A DNA stretch of 64,000 nt from Rhodamnia argentea (Eukaryota > Streptophyta > Magnoliopsida > Myrtales > Myrtaceae): the NCBI RefSeq assembly GCF_020921035.1, contig NC_063155.1, positions 27,893,294-27,957,293 of the forward strand, in the 5' to 3' direction. The translations under genes were made by a program, and so were the position numbers. The notes beneath the pieces are model-generated. The model searched no databases. It saw only the letters and a program-made list of their open reading frames with translations, and was not told the origin of the DNA. Shown here piece by piece: positions 46,493 to 57,076 of this stretch; the first letter of the stretch is position 1, and each line of letters begins with the position of its first letter.

Positions 46493-47785
46493 ATGACGGG
46501 TAAGGAGCCCTGGGGGGATACGGAGGGTTATGAGGGCTCCCGGTCTTATTACAGCATTCTCGGCGTCGCTCCTGGTTCTTCTCTGGAGGAGATAAGGCGT
46601 GCTTTTCGCAAGCTCGCTATGGTAAGTCCCAAATGAACTCGATTGGCGAAGAAAGATGAGAAATTTCGGAGTTGGGCGCACCTAAGTGTGCTGCAATTGA
46701 TTGAATTATCAAGCTTTTGACTTGATGAACCATGTCGAAATCTAATGTTCCCTGGGTGTTTCGTTTCGGGTGTAGCGATGGCATCCTGATAGGTGGACGA
46801 GAAACCCTTCTCTGTTGGGCGAGGCCAAGCGCAAATTTCAGCAAATTCAGGAAGCTTACGAAGGTAAATTATTTGCGCTCCCCTGTTTTTTCTTTCCTTA
46901 ACTTGTAAGTACGAAGGAGGGGGTTTTTCACCGTTCTTGATTTGTGTTGTTTTGATGGAACAGTATTGTCAGACCAGAGGAAGAGAACATTGTACGACGC
47001 GGGGTTGTATGATCAGCATGATGAAGCAGACGAGGTAAGCCATCTAGGGAACTATCCAAGTCAGTTCGATTTGTCGCATCACGTCTTTTGCCTGGAAAGA
47101 GTGTGCTGAATTTGTTGCTCGTCGTTGATTCAGGGGTTCTGTGACTTTCTGCAAGAGATGGTGTCTCTCATGGGACAGGCCAGAAGAGAGGTATGAAGTG
47201 GTCGCGTGATTTCTTTCTCGCTTCTTTTCCATAGCATTAACTTGGTTTAGCCATGGTCGGACATGTTTGTACAAACCTTTTTTTTTTTGGGTTTCCAACC
47301 TCTAGTATGTTCATGAGACCTTGCTTTAAGATGATAATGTCTTTCGTAATTGGCAATGCGCTTATGTTCTTATCTCTAGTTCTAAAACGCAGGAAAAAGT
47401 TGAGAAACGTGTTATCTCTGTCTCCGTCTAGAGGGCGTTTCAAGCAACATATATTTTGTCTAATGTATGCCTATTGGGAGTTATAATTAGCAGGCTCTTG
47501 TACATCCTCATGTGGTTTTTTAAACTCTTTTCGTGCCTGATGGGGTGTTTTCCTTGTCTGAAATGAACTCAGGAGAAACAATATACCATGGAAGATTTGC
47601 AAACGATGTTCATGGAGATGGCGCAGGGTTTTGAGTTTGGGCCTTGGCCATCTGAAGCTATGATCTTTGAGGATCGCAAGAGCACTAAGAGAGCACGGTG
47701 CGACTTGGACTTGATGCCAGACGCACCGCATTCGCATGTATCGGGGTTCGGGATGTACAAAACGAGCGGTCGTTATTGCCGCTGA
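46493..47785 (+). CDS. Short J-domain (DnaJ) co-chaperone
   Basis: Co-chaperone that would stimulate Hsp70 ATPase activity through its J domain; likely cytosolic or nuclear, as no targeting signal is seen. Five exons: 46493-46621, 46776-46863, 46964-47034, 47134-47190 and 47573-47785, all with GT/AG borders, giving 185 residues. The J domain spans about residues 18-88: [20 protein letters not shown], then FRKLAMRWHPDRW with the obligatory HPD (46-48), and [18 protein letters not shown]. There is no Gly/Phe or zinc-finger region, so it is a class C J protein. The part after the J domain ([20 protein letters not shown], then [10 protein letters not shown]) matches the Arabidopsis At1g56300/At1g71000 group as I recall it. 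The J domain is interrupted by an intron just before RWHPD. Confidence 0.93.
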
Positions 47786-48214
47786 GACTAACTCCAGTAT
47801 ATGCTACGGATGCATGGAGGAAAAGTTGGGGAACATCGAAAGGGGTTTCCGGGAAGATGCCGTGACTGCGGTCGGCTCAAACTACCGGTATCAAAATGCC
47901 TGGAAATGGAAAACGTGGCTGAAGGAACAACCCGATGTTCCGATAGTCGTCGGAAGTGGCGTCTGTGGGCAGTTGTTGCTGGTATTTGGTGTATGGAACA
48001 CCTCCACCCTCTTGATGTACAAAAGTAATTGGGGTGGATTCTGTCATGTTTTTTCGATTGGGATGAGGCATGTCATGTACAGCAGCAGTTCATATTAGAC
48101 ATTGCTCTCATGAATATTGTATCGGAAGCGTGTTTGCTTTGATCGTTTTTGTCAGGACTGTTGGCTTCGTTCTTGACAAGTTTTTAGTGTTTGACCAGTT
48201 CCTCGAACAGAGTC
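47786..48214 (+). other. Probable 3' UTR of the J-domain gene
   Basis: Open frames in two other phases (47736-48098 and 47801-48028) cross this region, but they overlap the end of the J-domain coding sequence and contain no known motif. I read it as 3' UTR. Confidence 0.5.
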
Positions 48215-48220
48215 AATAAA
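48215..48220 (+). terminator. Polyadenylation signal AATAAA (J-domain gene)
   Basis: Exact AATAAA about 430 bp after the J-domain stop codon, the first perfect match downstream. Confidence 0.45.
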
Positions 48221-50741
48221 CACAAAATGAATCAAAACCCGACAACCTTTTTTCACTGCACGTAACAAAAATCTAGATTCTCCTGGCACCGAGGGGTCGG
48301 GAGACGACAAACCATCCATACCTTGAGGAAAAATCTGGACATACAGTGGCCCACGAACTTGTGCAAGATATCGGCATGGAACTACACGTGTTGGGCAGTG
48401 TCTCCATGGCCGGCGCCCCAACTAAGCTCAAATCTTCAGACTGGGCTGGCCTCGCTATTGTAGAGGAGGGCATCCTCTCAACTATAGCCCATTATGCCCG
48501 TAATGGTAACCCGCTCCAATTGCCACCACCGGCAGGAGGGCGGCGGCAGCGGCAGCAGCGCCTTATTGGTATGGTTAATGTTTACCAACATGTGATGTCA
48601 AGATATTGAAATCCCAGACTTTCTCATTTCTCAAAATACCCAAATTGGCGCAATTAGGCCTCATTTCGAAGTCGGTTTTGATGTGACTTTTGATAATGAA
48701 ATCTCGAACTACAAATAAATTCGAATTTCGGGCACCAACACGAACAAACAAAACTATGTTCGGTTCTCAGCTATCGACACTAACAGAGACAGATCGTCTC
48801 TCGAGATTAAATTCTAAAATAGGGACAATTGAAATTGAAGAGATGACTGGCAATATCAATCTCCTTTGATAATAGTATGGGAGTCCCACAACAGCTATGA
48901 AATTTTTTATCCGAACTTAGATACTGGACGATAGGTGCGAAGTCCTCGCAATTCGACCGGCGTGCCAACGTGAAAGACGGTAGGGATGTCCATCCCCCTG
49001 GCTACCACCTAGTGAAGATAGTTGGTACAAGGCAAGAGAGTTCCAATAGAAATGTTTGGTCTAGTCAAGGGAAACTTCACGAAGTCCTGAAGTTGACTTG
49101 GATTAAAAGCTACATAAAGAGAGAGAAGAGAGAGAAAGAAAATGGACGGTGGCCTTCTCTCTGTCCTACAAACTAATCTCATCTTCCAACTCACTCATCC
49201 ACATCCACTCCTTCCTAACTTTTTTTGTCCCCTTCAGACGTTTCCTAGAAATCACCGATTCAACTTTTTCTTTCCAAGCTTTTCCTCTATTCATATTACT
49301 ATTAGTTTCACATTGATTGCTACTTCATCGCTTCATGAATTTTATCCGAATTTCTGGTGATTTTACCTAACTTCACTAGGGGGTTACCTCATAGTCGTAT
49401 TAGAACTTCCCATGCTAAAATTATCACTCTACTATAGGCTTTGAAGATGACTATTTGCCTCCGTCTTTAAAGCGGTGGGGAGAAGGGTTTCTCTATTTTC
49501 ATGCAATACGCATCGAATTTTGTATCGTTGTTTTACGGCTTCGAGCGGAAAATCTTACCATCGAAATTGACTAACTTTTTTCCTTTTCGAAAGGTCGCAT
49601 AGGCAGTATATTAATTCTTTCCCTTTTCCCACCACACAGATCGCAGTAGATGGAGAAAAATTCCCAAAACTAGTTAAGAAAAATCTCGTTCCACGCAGAT
49701 CGAAGAGGGGAAAAAGCTTAGCTAATGGCAAAAAAAAAAAAAAAATAGAATATTATTCTTCAAGAAGGATCGAGAGATAAAGATACAAGTAAAAAAGATG
49801 ATAAGGCGATGTTGGACCAGGAACGAATATACAATAATGAGAAGAGATTCGATAGTCCACGAAAGTGACCGACTTTTATGAATGTTGTTGTCTCAGCCTC
49901 GGCCTGCCAGGCAACGTGCATAGGATTCTCTCGACATACGCATCAGCTGTGACTTAAAACAGAAATTTTAAAGCCGAGAAGTTAAGACAACGTAAGTTGG
50001 ACTATATTGGAGAATTTGAAAGATCCACACAAGTTTCCAGCAGAATTCCACGAACAATTTGACTCTAATCCGCCATCAGACATCACTTTGGAATCGCCCG
50101 TGAAGTGACGACACGAGGCGCAAAATCAAGTCATTAACGACTGCAACGTGACAAAATAAGAGGAGACTAGGGTTTCTCCTGGGAGATTAAGAATGACATG
50201 ACATGATGCGTCCCTATTCGATTACGCAGAAGTCTAGAAATTACAAGTGAAATTAGTAAGAATAAGCTTGCAATCATGCTACCAATCTTGTGCCCTAAAC
50301 ACGGATGATGGCCCCGTTGGAAAGAAGGGCCATGTGAATTGATTTGATTAGTGCATAATTTGATGTAAAGGGGAAGATATATCATGCGATCGTGGGCCGT
50401 CCCCAAATAACTTAGTGTGAAAGGCATAGCTTTTATGAGCATATGCACATTTTAAAAAAAGTAAGCACTTTGGATTCCTTCACTCGAGATTTTTGTTAAG
50501 GCAACACAACCCGGTGCATGCTGAATTGCTTATTAGTGAAGTTAGGAGGAAATTTCGACCAAAAAGTTAGGAGGAAATTCCAAGGTATCGCAAGCTTTTT
50601 TCTTATAATTAGGAAATTAAGGATTTTATGTCTACTGGGTCCTCGTAAAAACATTCTTATGTAAACTACCAAAGAGGTAAATTCTTCTTTGAGAAAGTAT
50701 CTTATGTACTGAACAAGCCGGTTGACTTTTGCCTGTTAACC
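48221..50741. other. Intergenic, nothing firmly recognised
   Basis: A frame from about 48318 to 48609 (ending in a Pro/Arg/Gln-rich stretch) is open and overlaps a minus-strand frame; the family is unknown and it may be retroelement debris. A GAGAGAAGAGAGAGAAAG tract is at about 49121-49139. Nothing else stands out. Confidence 0.35.
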
Positions 50742-50878
50742 ACTGGGTCAAGCTCGAGTGGTCATCCGTCCCATTTGAGAAGGGGAACATGGGGAGTTCG
50801 ATTCTCCAACTTCTCGAAAGGTGGGGTTTGGGATGCGTAAGTAAGGGAGTAAGGTAAGATTAAAACAAAAAAAAAAGG
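50742..50878 (+). mobile_element. tRNA-derived SINE-like element
   Basis: AAGCTCGAGTGGTC (about 50750) fits a RNA polymerase III A box and GTTCGATTCTCC (about 50798) a B box, at a tRNA-like distance. About 75 bp of unrelated body follows, then an A-rich tail (AAAACAAAAAAAAAA, to 50877). The anticodon region does not fold into a normal tRNA by eye, so a SINE or old tRNA retropseudogene is preferred over a working tRNA. No clear target duplication was found. Confidence 0.55.
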
Positions 50879-51409
50879 GAAAATGAGAGGCTATACCATC
50901 AATCGACCATGTATAGTGCCAGTAGATTGCATGATCCAATAATTATGGGCTAAAAATCAATATACAAAGCGTACAATACATAAAACAAGTACAATCATTG
51001 GAAGAACCTATACCCACCATATGAAAATTCACCCCAAAAAATATAAACGAATATTATAGGATAGCATCACCAAAGCGGTGGGCCCCCCCGTCCACATGCC
51101 CGCTCCATCCCCTTACAAATCAAGGTAAGGCCTCGCCACCCTCCCATTCCTACGAAGTCTCGCAAGAACCTCGCCTCGTTCGCTCCTCTTTGCCTTCTTA
51201 ATCACTCCCCCACAAAAAGCCTCCCGTCCTTTTTTATTCTTAAGTTCGCTTGCGCTTTCCATGCACCTAATGACGTAACCCTCTCCTAAGCATTAAGCAG
51301 AGTTTCCTATTCTTCGCCCAATCCCACGAAAAGTCACACACTTCTCTCGACTCACCCTTTCAGTTCCTCTCGATCGGATCGCGAGATCTCCGGAGAAATC
51401 CCGCCGCAG
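50879..51409 (+). other. Upstream region of the first proline-rich protein gene
   Basis: No gene seen. It becomes C-rich from about 51080 on, in keeping with a promoter and leader, but no convincing TATA box was found. Confidence 0.4.
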
Positions 51410-51835
51410 ATGGGCCAATCTTTCGTTCCTTCGATGGCGAGTTTGGGCCTCGTACTGGTCCTTGTTCTGGCCGTCGCGGTCCCAACCAGCGGATTGAATC
51501 CGAGGAAGCTGGACGACACCTCTGCTCCCGGATCAGACAAGTGCTCTTACTGCACTCAGTCGCCTCCTCCTCCTCCTCCGTCGCCGCCGCCCCCTTCCCC
51601 TTGCCCGCCGCCCCCGGCCCTGCCACCCCCGCCTCCCCCACCGTCCCCGAAGAAGCCCCCGTCCTCGTACTGCCCCCCGCCCCCGCCGTCGCCATCCTCC
51701 TACATATACATCACCGGCCCCCCGGGAAGCTTGTACCCTATCGACCAAAGCTTGAGCCGCGCCGGACGGAGCTTCGCGTCCGGGGCGCCGTTCTTGGTCG
51801 GACTGGGACTGATGGGTCTTCTGGCTCTCTGGTGA
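51410..51835 (+). CDS. Proline-rich (HRGP-type) secreted protein, probably GPI-anchored
   Basis: Small cell-surface protein of 141 residues. A signal peptide covers about 1-28 (core LGLVLVLVLAVAVPTSG). The middle is proline-rich with extensin-like SP3-6 blocks (SPPPPPPSPPPPSPCPPPP) and four cysteines (KCSYC, SPCPP, SYCPP). After it comes SYIYITGPPGSLYPID, a segment I associate with a conserved group of plant hydroxyproline-rich proteins often annotated as extensin-like. The C-terminus (FLVGLGLMGLLALW) is hydrophobic and follows small residues (SFASGAP), as in a GPI-anchor signal. The serine-proline blocks would be hydroxylated and arabinosylated. It is intronless. ATG at 51410 gives the whole signal peptide; Met9 is an alternative start. 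A second, related-type gene lies about 4.8 kb downstream on the same strand. Confidence 0.85.
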   Translation: MGQSFVPSMASLGLVLVLVLAVAVPTSGLNPRKLDDTSAPGSDKCSYCTQSPPPPPPSPPPPSPCPPPPALPPPPPPPSPKKPPSSYCPPPPPSPSSYIYITGPPGSLYPIDQSLSRAGRSFASGAPFLVGLGLMGLLALW

Positions 51836-51932
51836 GCCGTATAGGGTGGGTCTTTCTTTCCCATCTTTTTTACCCTTCTCCTTTCTCGATCTTTTAACGA
51901 CGAGAAGATCGATCAAGCGTAAGGTGGGCCGG

Positions 51933-51938
51933 AATAAA
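51933..51938 (+). terminator. Polyadenylation signal AATAAA (first proline-rich gene)
   Basis: Exact AATAAA 98 bp after the stop codon, in a normal position for a plant 3' end. Confidence 0.5.
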
Positions 51939-52504
51939 CTTTAGGGACAGCACGGTGCATGGCTTCGATCGATCTTCAAGGACGGAAGGCGATCTGACAG
52001 AAGAATTTTTGCTACTTTTTAAAAGGGGAAAGTGAGTAGACAAATGTTCCTTCTTCGACCTTTATATTTCGCCTTCATTCTTCATCTTCTTCCTTCTTGT
52101 TATGTCTCCTCCCACCGTGTACTTAGCTTCGTCATCCACAATTGTTCAATAATTGCTGTATGAATCAAGAAATCATGATTCGGTCGGAATCGAAGTTAAG
52201 TCTTCCTATGATCTTTGTAGGGTACTGGATGATTCATGCTCTGTTTTTTCTTGGTCAGCGTCGGTGCTTATGGTTTACTTATGATTTATCTTTTGATTTT
52301 TATTTCTTTGTTATCGAGAAGCTCGCGTTTCCACTGACGTCTCAATTGAAGTACGTTGTTTTCAGTGGAGTCCCACCGTTAGTTGGTTGATGTCCTCTAA
52401 TCGAGCAAAATTTTCGTGTCTGCTAGTGGCTGGCACTATCAACACTAATAATATTTTTAATTAAGTGGGTCTTATTTTTATTTTCGGACAATATTCCGAG
52501 GACG
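51939..52504. other. Intergenic, nothing recognised
   Basis: An 82-residue frame at 52142-52390 is Phe/Leu-rich and unrecognised; it lies in T-rich sequence. Confidence 0.35.
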
Positions 52505-53050
52505 GCCGTTGTAACACCAAAAAAAAAAGCAAGCATTGTAAGAATTTATGATTTCCTCGCTAGAGAGGTGATTTCTTACTTAGAAGAAAAACAGAGGCCC
52601 AAAAAAGGCATCCATGATAAGAAGATAGTCCGAAAACAAAATTCAATCGATGCGCACGGAATCTCGAATTTCCATTTCGGATTAAGTCGCCCGACGAACG
52701 ACTACGATATCAAAAGTGACAGAATTGATTTTGACAGAAATACAATCGCAAAGCGTGAGTAAAATACACGAGTTATGACGTGTTTAAAAGGACGTCGCGA
52801 CTTTCGAAAGTTATGAAAAGAAAAGGAAAAATTTTGGATATAGGCTATGAAAATCTCAAACCGAATGAATTCGTGCCAGATATGCACCTCAAGCATTATA
52901 ATCAAACCCCAAAATCGGAAGGCCCACCACAAAGATTGTTCCATTCCAGCACATGCATGATATGGGCAACCTGGAAACAGAGCCAAATTTCATGTCGCTT
53001 TTTCACCTTAGAGAATACGAAAAAGAGAGAGAGAAAGTGACTTTTTAAGG
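52505..53050. mobile_element. Possible LTR-retroelement remnant
   Basis: The start TTGTAACACCAAAAAAAA resembles the TGTAACACCC ends of many plant Ty3-type LTRs. Frames such as 52568-52762 and 52780-53040 have repeat-like composition. No partner LTR or primer site was seen, so this is a weak call. Confidence 0.25.
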
Positions 53051-53416
53051 CTTAAAGATTGAAGCGGCACATGGTATCGTCGAAGCAACTAGCGAGGTGG
53101 GGGGAAGTTACCGGCCATCCGATCTGATTCGAGGTGTCAGAGGTGAGAGTAGAATACCCACCCCCCGTTCATGCGTGTCAGGCTCAGATGTTCAGTACAC
53201 CCGATCAACCTCGGTTTCACCAAAACTTCGCCGGCGGGTCCCGGCGAGGCGACTTCGCGTGTGCGCGCGATCGAATTGGGGCTTACGCGTGGTGGGGACA
53301 TTTCTATTTACCGAGAGGATAGGTTTTTGGTCGACTCGATGGCTCTTTTGTCTCGGCTCTCTCCGTGCGTCGCCGCGTGGTGCTTTTTTTTTTTTTTTTT
53401 TTTGGGTTCTTTACTA
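53051..53416. other. Intergenic, nothing recognised
   Basis: Three overlapping frames (53097-53435) are translations of a GC-rich stretch ending in a poly-T run; no family recognised. Confidence 0.35.
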
Positions 53417-53810
53417 TAGGAATGAGCAAAGATAAGATAGACTGATAGATCGAACCAGCCGATTCGATCTGATTTTTTATGGCGCCGATCTAATTTTCGA
53501 TTTCAAAAAATTAAAACACACGATATTCGATCCGATTTCCGATTTTAGAGGGAAAATCAGACCACATCGATTATTTTTCATTTATTTTTTATTTCTCAAA
53601 TATAAACTTGATAATCCATTGATGATTCTTTTTATTTTTTTAAATATAAACCTAATTTTAATTAATATATTATAATTAAGGTCTATATTACTTGCCCTTA
53701 CTAATAATTCACCTATTTTAGTAGATCGCTTAGGAATTAGATCGGATCGATTTAAGTCCAGTTCTCGATTCCTAAATGGGACTAGATTGGATCGAGAACT
53801 GATCATCCCC
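53417..53810. mobile_element. Possible hAT-like MITE
   Basis: The left end TAGGAATGAGCAAAG and the right end CTGATCATCCCC are partly inverted (TAGGAATGAGCA against GGGGATGATCAG). Inside, GATCGAACC/CGATTCGATCTGAT on the left is mirrored by ATCGGATCGATTTAAG and GATTGGATCGAGAAC on the right, around an AT-rich centre. No coding capacity; the target duplication is unclear. Confidence 0.4.
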
Positions 53811-54785
53811 GCTTAGCGGTCCCACGGGCTTCTGATTGTGTTTTACACCTTGGAATCGAGGTGGTTGTCTTGTTGCTGATCTCGGGGTATGCCTTTTCTA
53901 CATGTATTTCAGTTTTGTCGTATCTCGGTACTTTTTTTTTTTATGAATGCTAGCTAAAACATACGGATGGGTCGCACGGAAGATGTTATGGGAAATTAAG
54001 GCGAGTTAGTGGGTCTGGTTTGGGGCATCGATCTAGGTCAGCGGTTGGAGCTGTTGGGAGTATTTACTAGATTGTTCGGAGTTGTTGGTACGATCTCTTG
54101 AAAAGTTTCCTTCTTGAGTAGTACACAATTAAAGATGGCGCCAGAGCCAACACGCCTTCGCTGTTCCGCCTCTTGGCCCTCAGTCCTTTCGTCCCACTTG
54201 CAAAGCTCGGTCGGGCTCCGGTGGTCGTCATCATCAATCGCGAGGCCCTTGTCGAATTCATCGCCGATCGCGAGCCGCCGCCGTTTTGGCCAAGAGTCCG
54301 CCGGCACGTGACGCCTTCTTCTCGATACGAAGAAGAAGCCGTCCATTATGTTGGGTGAAGTCTTGTTCGATGGCGAAAATCATATACAAATTACCTTTGG
54401 CTAAAAAGGAAGGAACCGTATATTTTTTTTATTTCGTCGTCTGACATCAAACAGAATGCAACAGCCTGTAAAATTGCATCCCAAAGCAAAAATCGAAAAG
54501 GCGCTCGTAAAGGCGAAAAGGGAAAAATAATCTAGAAAGCGATATTATTATGCTCGAGGGCGACTTGGTAGCATTAAGTGGACTAGAAAGTCTCGAAAAA
54601 GATCTCAGAGATGCTTCAAGAAAAGTGAGATTTCAAGTATTTAAACTAATCAAGAAGACATACGTAATTCGATCGACGGTCAAACGATGTTCTCATATTT
54701 GCGTAACCGTAAGTTGCAAAATGACCGCACAGCACGATACTAATCATTAATCTGGCGGGTGAAGCTGAGCGGGACATGACGATTT
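53811..54785. other. Intergenic, nothing recognised
   Basis: Opposed frames at 54038-54346 (minus) and 54114-54358 (plus) overlap and show no domain. Confidence 0.35.
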
Positions 54786-55001
54786 AGGCTTCATTTTATT
54801 CCGCGAAAGATTCAATGATCTAAAAAATATTTTCTGAAAAAATAATTCTTCATATCGCTTAAATTTATTAGTCAATCAAAATTTCTTAATTGATAATAAT
54901 TTAAATTTAAATATTTTCGCAGACGTTGAAAATATTAATTTAGTTATTTATTTTTTAATAAACGGTATAAGCGGTTATTTTTTAAGGAAAAACACGGAAC
55001 G
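54786..55001. mobile_element. AT-rich MITE, family copy 3
   Basis: Left end AGGCTTCATTTTATTCCGCG, right end the inverse (AAGGAAAAACACGGAACG). Conserved centre AATTGATAATAATTTAAATT then TTTTCGCAGACGTTGAAAAT. The closest match is the copy at 42691. Confidence 0.62.
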
Positions 55002-55511
55002 TTATGACAAAGCGCCTTTTGGTTGAACCAATGAGGCGGCGACACGCGCCGATGTGCCATTTTCACTCCAACCTTATCGAGCTGTCCAGCTGGAGGCGCC
55101 TTTTACCAAGTTGTTGTTGTTGTTGTTCTTCTTCTTCTTCTTCTATTGCGTGCGGAATCCGTTTCTACTCAAAAGTCATCATTTTTCCATGCCCATCCTC
55201 ACAGCATCATCCACGTGGGGCTTTGTCTTCTTAGCCTCCATCAGTTCCGGACAAATCTCACAACCTTTTTTGGAATATTTCCATCCCGATCTCGTCCCTC
55301 CGATCGTTTGGGCAGCCCCGTCCCAATGCGAATTCCACGATGTTAGAGACTAGTTACGCAGTGGTGCACCCAAGACTGTTACCGACTTTGTCTATTCCTC
55401 AATGATTTGATCAAAATCACTGTTAGTTTGAATAAGATTTGGACATGGGTCTTGTTTTCGTTGGTGGACTATGACTCCCTAGTTAGGTGTCGACATAATT
55501 GGCTGCCAGAT
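55002..55511. other. Intergenic, nothing recognised
   Basis: A TTG/TTC trinucleotide run (about 55110-55143) produces Leu/Phe- or Ser-rich artefact frames. No gene seen. Confidence 0.4.
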
Positions 55512-55797
55512 ATGCTTCAAAAAATTATTGGTTTATTGTACGGATGTCAATTCAAAACTTAAAATTTTCAATTGTGCTAATTTAATCGTAAAATCTTTTG
55601 ACAATTTGCTACTAATGTCCTGGCCAACTATCAAAATAATATGCTTAGGACCAAATTGAAATTTCTTTCTAAAAATTTATGACTAAATCGATAAAAATAA
55701 AGATTCGAGACTGAATTGACAATTCATCAAAAAATTTATGACTAAATTGACCTCTCTCTCGTGCAGTAAGCTTGGAATTTTTCGAGCAATTATACTC
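55512..55797. mobile_element. Decayed Mutator-like TIR element
   Basis: Left arm CTTCAAAAAATTATTGG, TTTATTGTACGGATGTCAAT and GTGCTAATTTAATCGTAAA; right arm GACTAAATTGACCTCTC and TTTTTCGAGCAATTATAC, in the opposite orientation. The units are those of the family described at 620. Ends are worn, and no target duplication was found. Confidence 0.5.
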
Positions 55798-56665
55798 CGG
55801 ACATGACTTAAAGAAGCACATGCAACTGCATGCACATGCGATCCCAAGAACCAGACATGCCAACACGTTTTGTATGGAGGGATAGCGATTAGTCAATATT
55901 GTGGGCCCTTTTTTTTGTTGAACATTCAAGGGCCGGTGGGTAAAAATGTGGAGAGAGTTAGTGGTCGAAATTCAAATTGGCAAAAAAAAAAAAAAAGAAA
56001 GAAAGGACAGAGAAAATTAATCAAGCCGACCATCATATTCAAAGACAACCTTCCCCGGCTTTGGTTGTTGGGGGGATAATTAGAAATTTGATACTAACAA
56101 CGTTAGTGACGGTCATCCGCTCCGCATGTTGTTCCCTTGTTTTCTCCCCACGACCTAACCTTAAGTAAATATAATGTTGGGACTAACTACCTGCGTCATT
56201 GAGAGTTTAAGCAACGAAAATAAACAACCATTTATCAAAAGAGATCACCAAACCTTAATCCGCACTGTGTTGACGTGATGCGGTCTCAATACGAGATTAT
56301 TTAAACTCAATATATAGTGCGGAATTCTGGACATCGCGTGGTACGATGAGGCCTGTCAAGCCGAAGCACTATAGAACTTGACTGACCGGTGATTTTCATC
56401 GAGCGTGACGGCAAAGGGTGCGCCACCACTTCGATCAACCATAATAGGAGTGGGTCCCAAATGGGGCAATTAGCTAAAACGTGGTTTTCAAGGCATGGTG
56501 AGCTCCATCCTTTGGTCTTTTCACTCGAATCATGACAAAAACCCACACGATCAAAGTCTCCTCACGAGTCAAGCCATCCCACATCCACCCAACCAGCTCC
56601 TCCTCCGCTCACTCTCCGAGTCGCTACCATCCTCTCCTCCTCCCCTCTTATCGCTAACCTCGCCC
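55798..56665 (+). other. Upstream region of the second proline-rich protein gene
   Basis: No gene seen. AATATATAG near 56310 could be a TATA box but would imply a leader of more than 300 bp. An in-frame ATG at 56495 exists upstream of the preferred start. Confidence 0.35.
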
Positions 56666-57076
56666 ATGGCCACAAAAGCGACCAAGCTTGTCTCCACCCT
56701 CTTCTTGGTCTCCATCGTCTCGCAATTCGCCGGAAAAGCGAGTTCCGATGTGCCGTGCGCCTATCCCTGCTACCCGCCCCCCACCGGCAGCGGAACTCCA
56801 GTTACTGCGGTGACGACCACGCCGCCTTCTCAAACAGGGTATTCGCCTCCCGGTTACTTCCCTCCGCCGGCGGGGTATATCCCGTTCGCCCCTCCCCCGC
56901 CTTATGGCGGCGGTTTCTATGTTCCGCCGCCACCCGACCCCATCTTGCCGTACTTCCCGTTCTACTACCGGAAGCCCCCGCATCAGACGGAGTCGTCGGC
57001 GTCGTCTCTCCGGGAGTCAGCGGTCGTGATTGCCGAGACTGGCCTTTTGTGTCTGTTGTACTTGGTTCTGAGCTAA
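56666..57076 (+). CDS. Proline/tyrosine-rich (HRGP-type) secreted protein, probably GPI-anchored
   Basis: Predicted cell-surface protein of 136 residues. Signal peptide about 1-26 (KLVSTLFLVSIVSQFAGKAS), then DVPCAYPCYPPPTGSG with two cysteines close together. A Pro/Tyr/Gly-rich centre follows (TGYSPPGYFPPPAGYIPFAP, YGGGFYVPPPPDP). A Ser-rich stretch (TESSASSLRES) and a hydrophobic tail (VVIAETGLLCLLYLVLS) make up a likely GPI-anchor signal. Layout and the CxxPC-then-proline start resemble the gene at 51410 in type, but the proline blocks differ, so an ancient duplication or two separate family members are both possible. The frame is open from an ATG at 56495, but that would bury the signal peptide behind 57 unrelated residues; ATG 56666 is preferred. 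Intronless. Confidence 0.82.
   Translation: MATKATKLVSTLFLVSIVSQFAGKASSDVPCAYPCYPPPTGSGTPVTAVTTTPPSQTGYSPPGYFPPPAGYIPFAPPPPYGGGFYVPPPPDPILPYFPFYYRKPPHQTESSASSLRESAVVIAETGLLCLLYLVLS

Noticed and set aside
47736..48098. 120- and 75-residue frames after the J-domain gene
   Set aside because: They overlap its last exon in other phases, have no motif and fit 3' UTR.
50742..50830. Working tRNA gene
   Set aside because: Boxes are present, but the arms do not pair properly by eye and an A-rich tail follows; SINE preferred.
51352..51916. Minus-strand and shifted frames of 60-127 residues over the first proline-rich gene
   Set aside because: Shadows of CCN-rich coding sequence; the + frame has the signal peptide, conserved motif and tail.
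56495..56665. N-terminal extension of the second proline-rich protein from an upstream ATG
   Set aside because: It would place 57 unrelated residues before a good signal peptide; the internal ATG at 56666 is more plausible.
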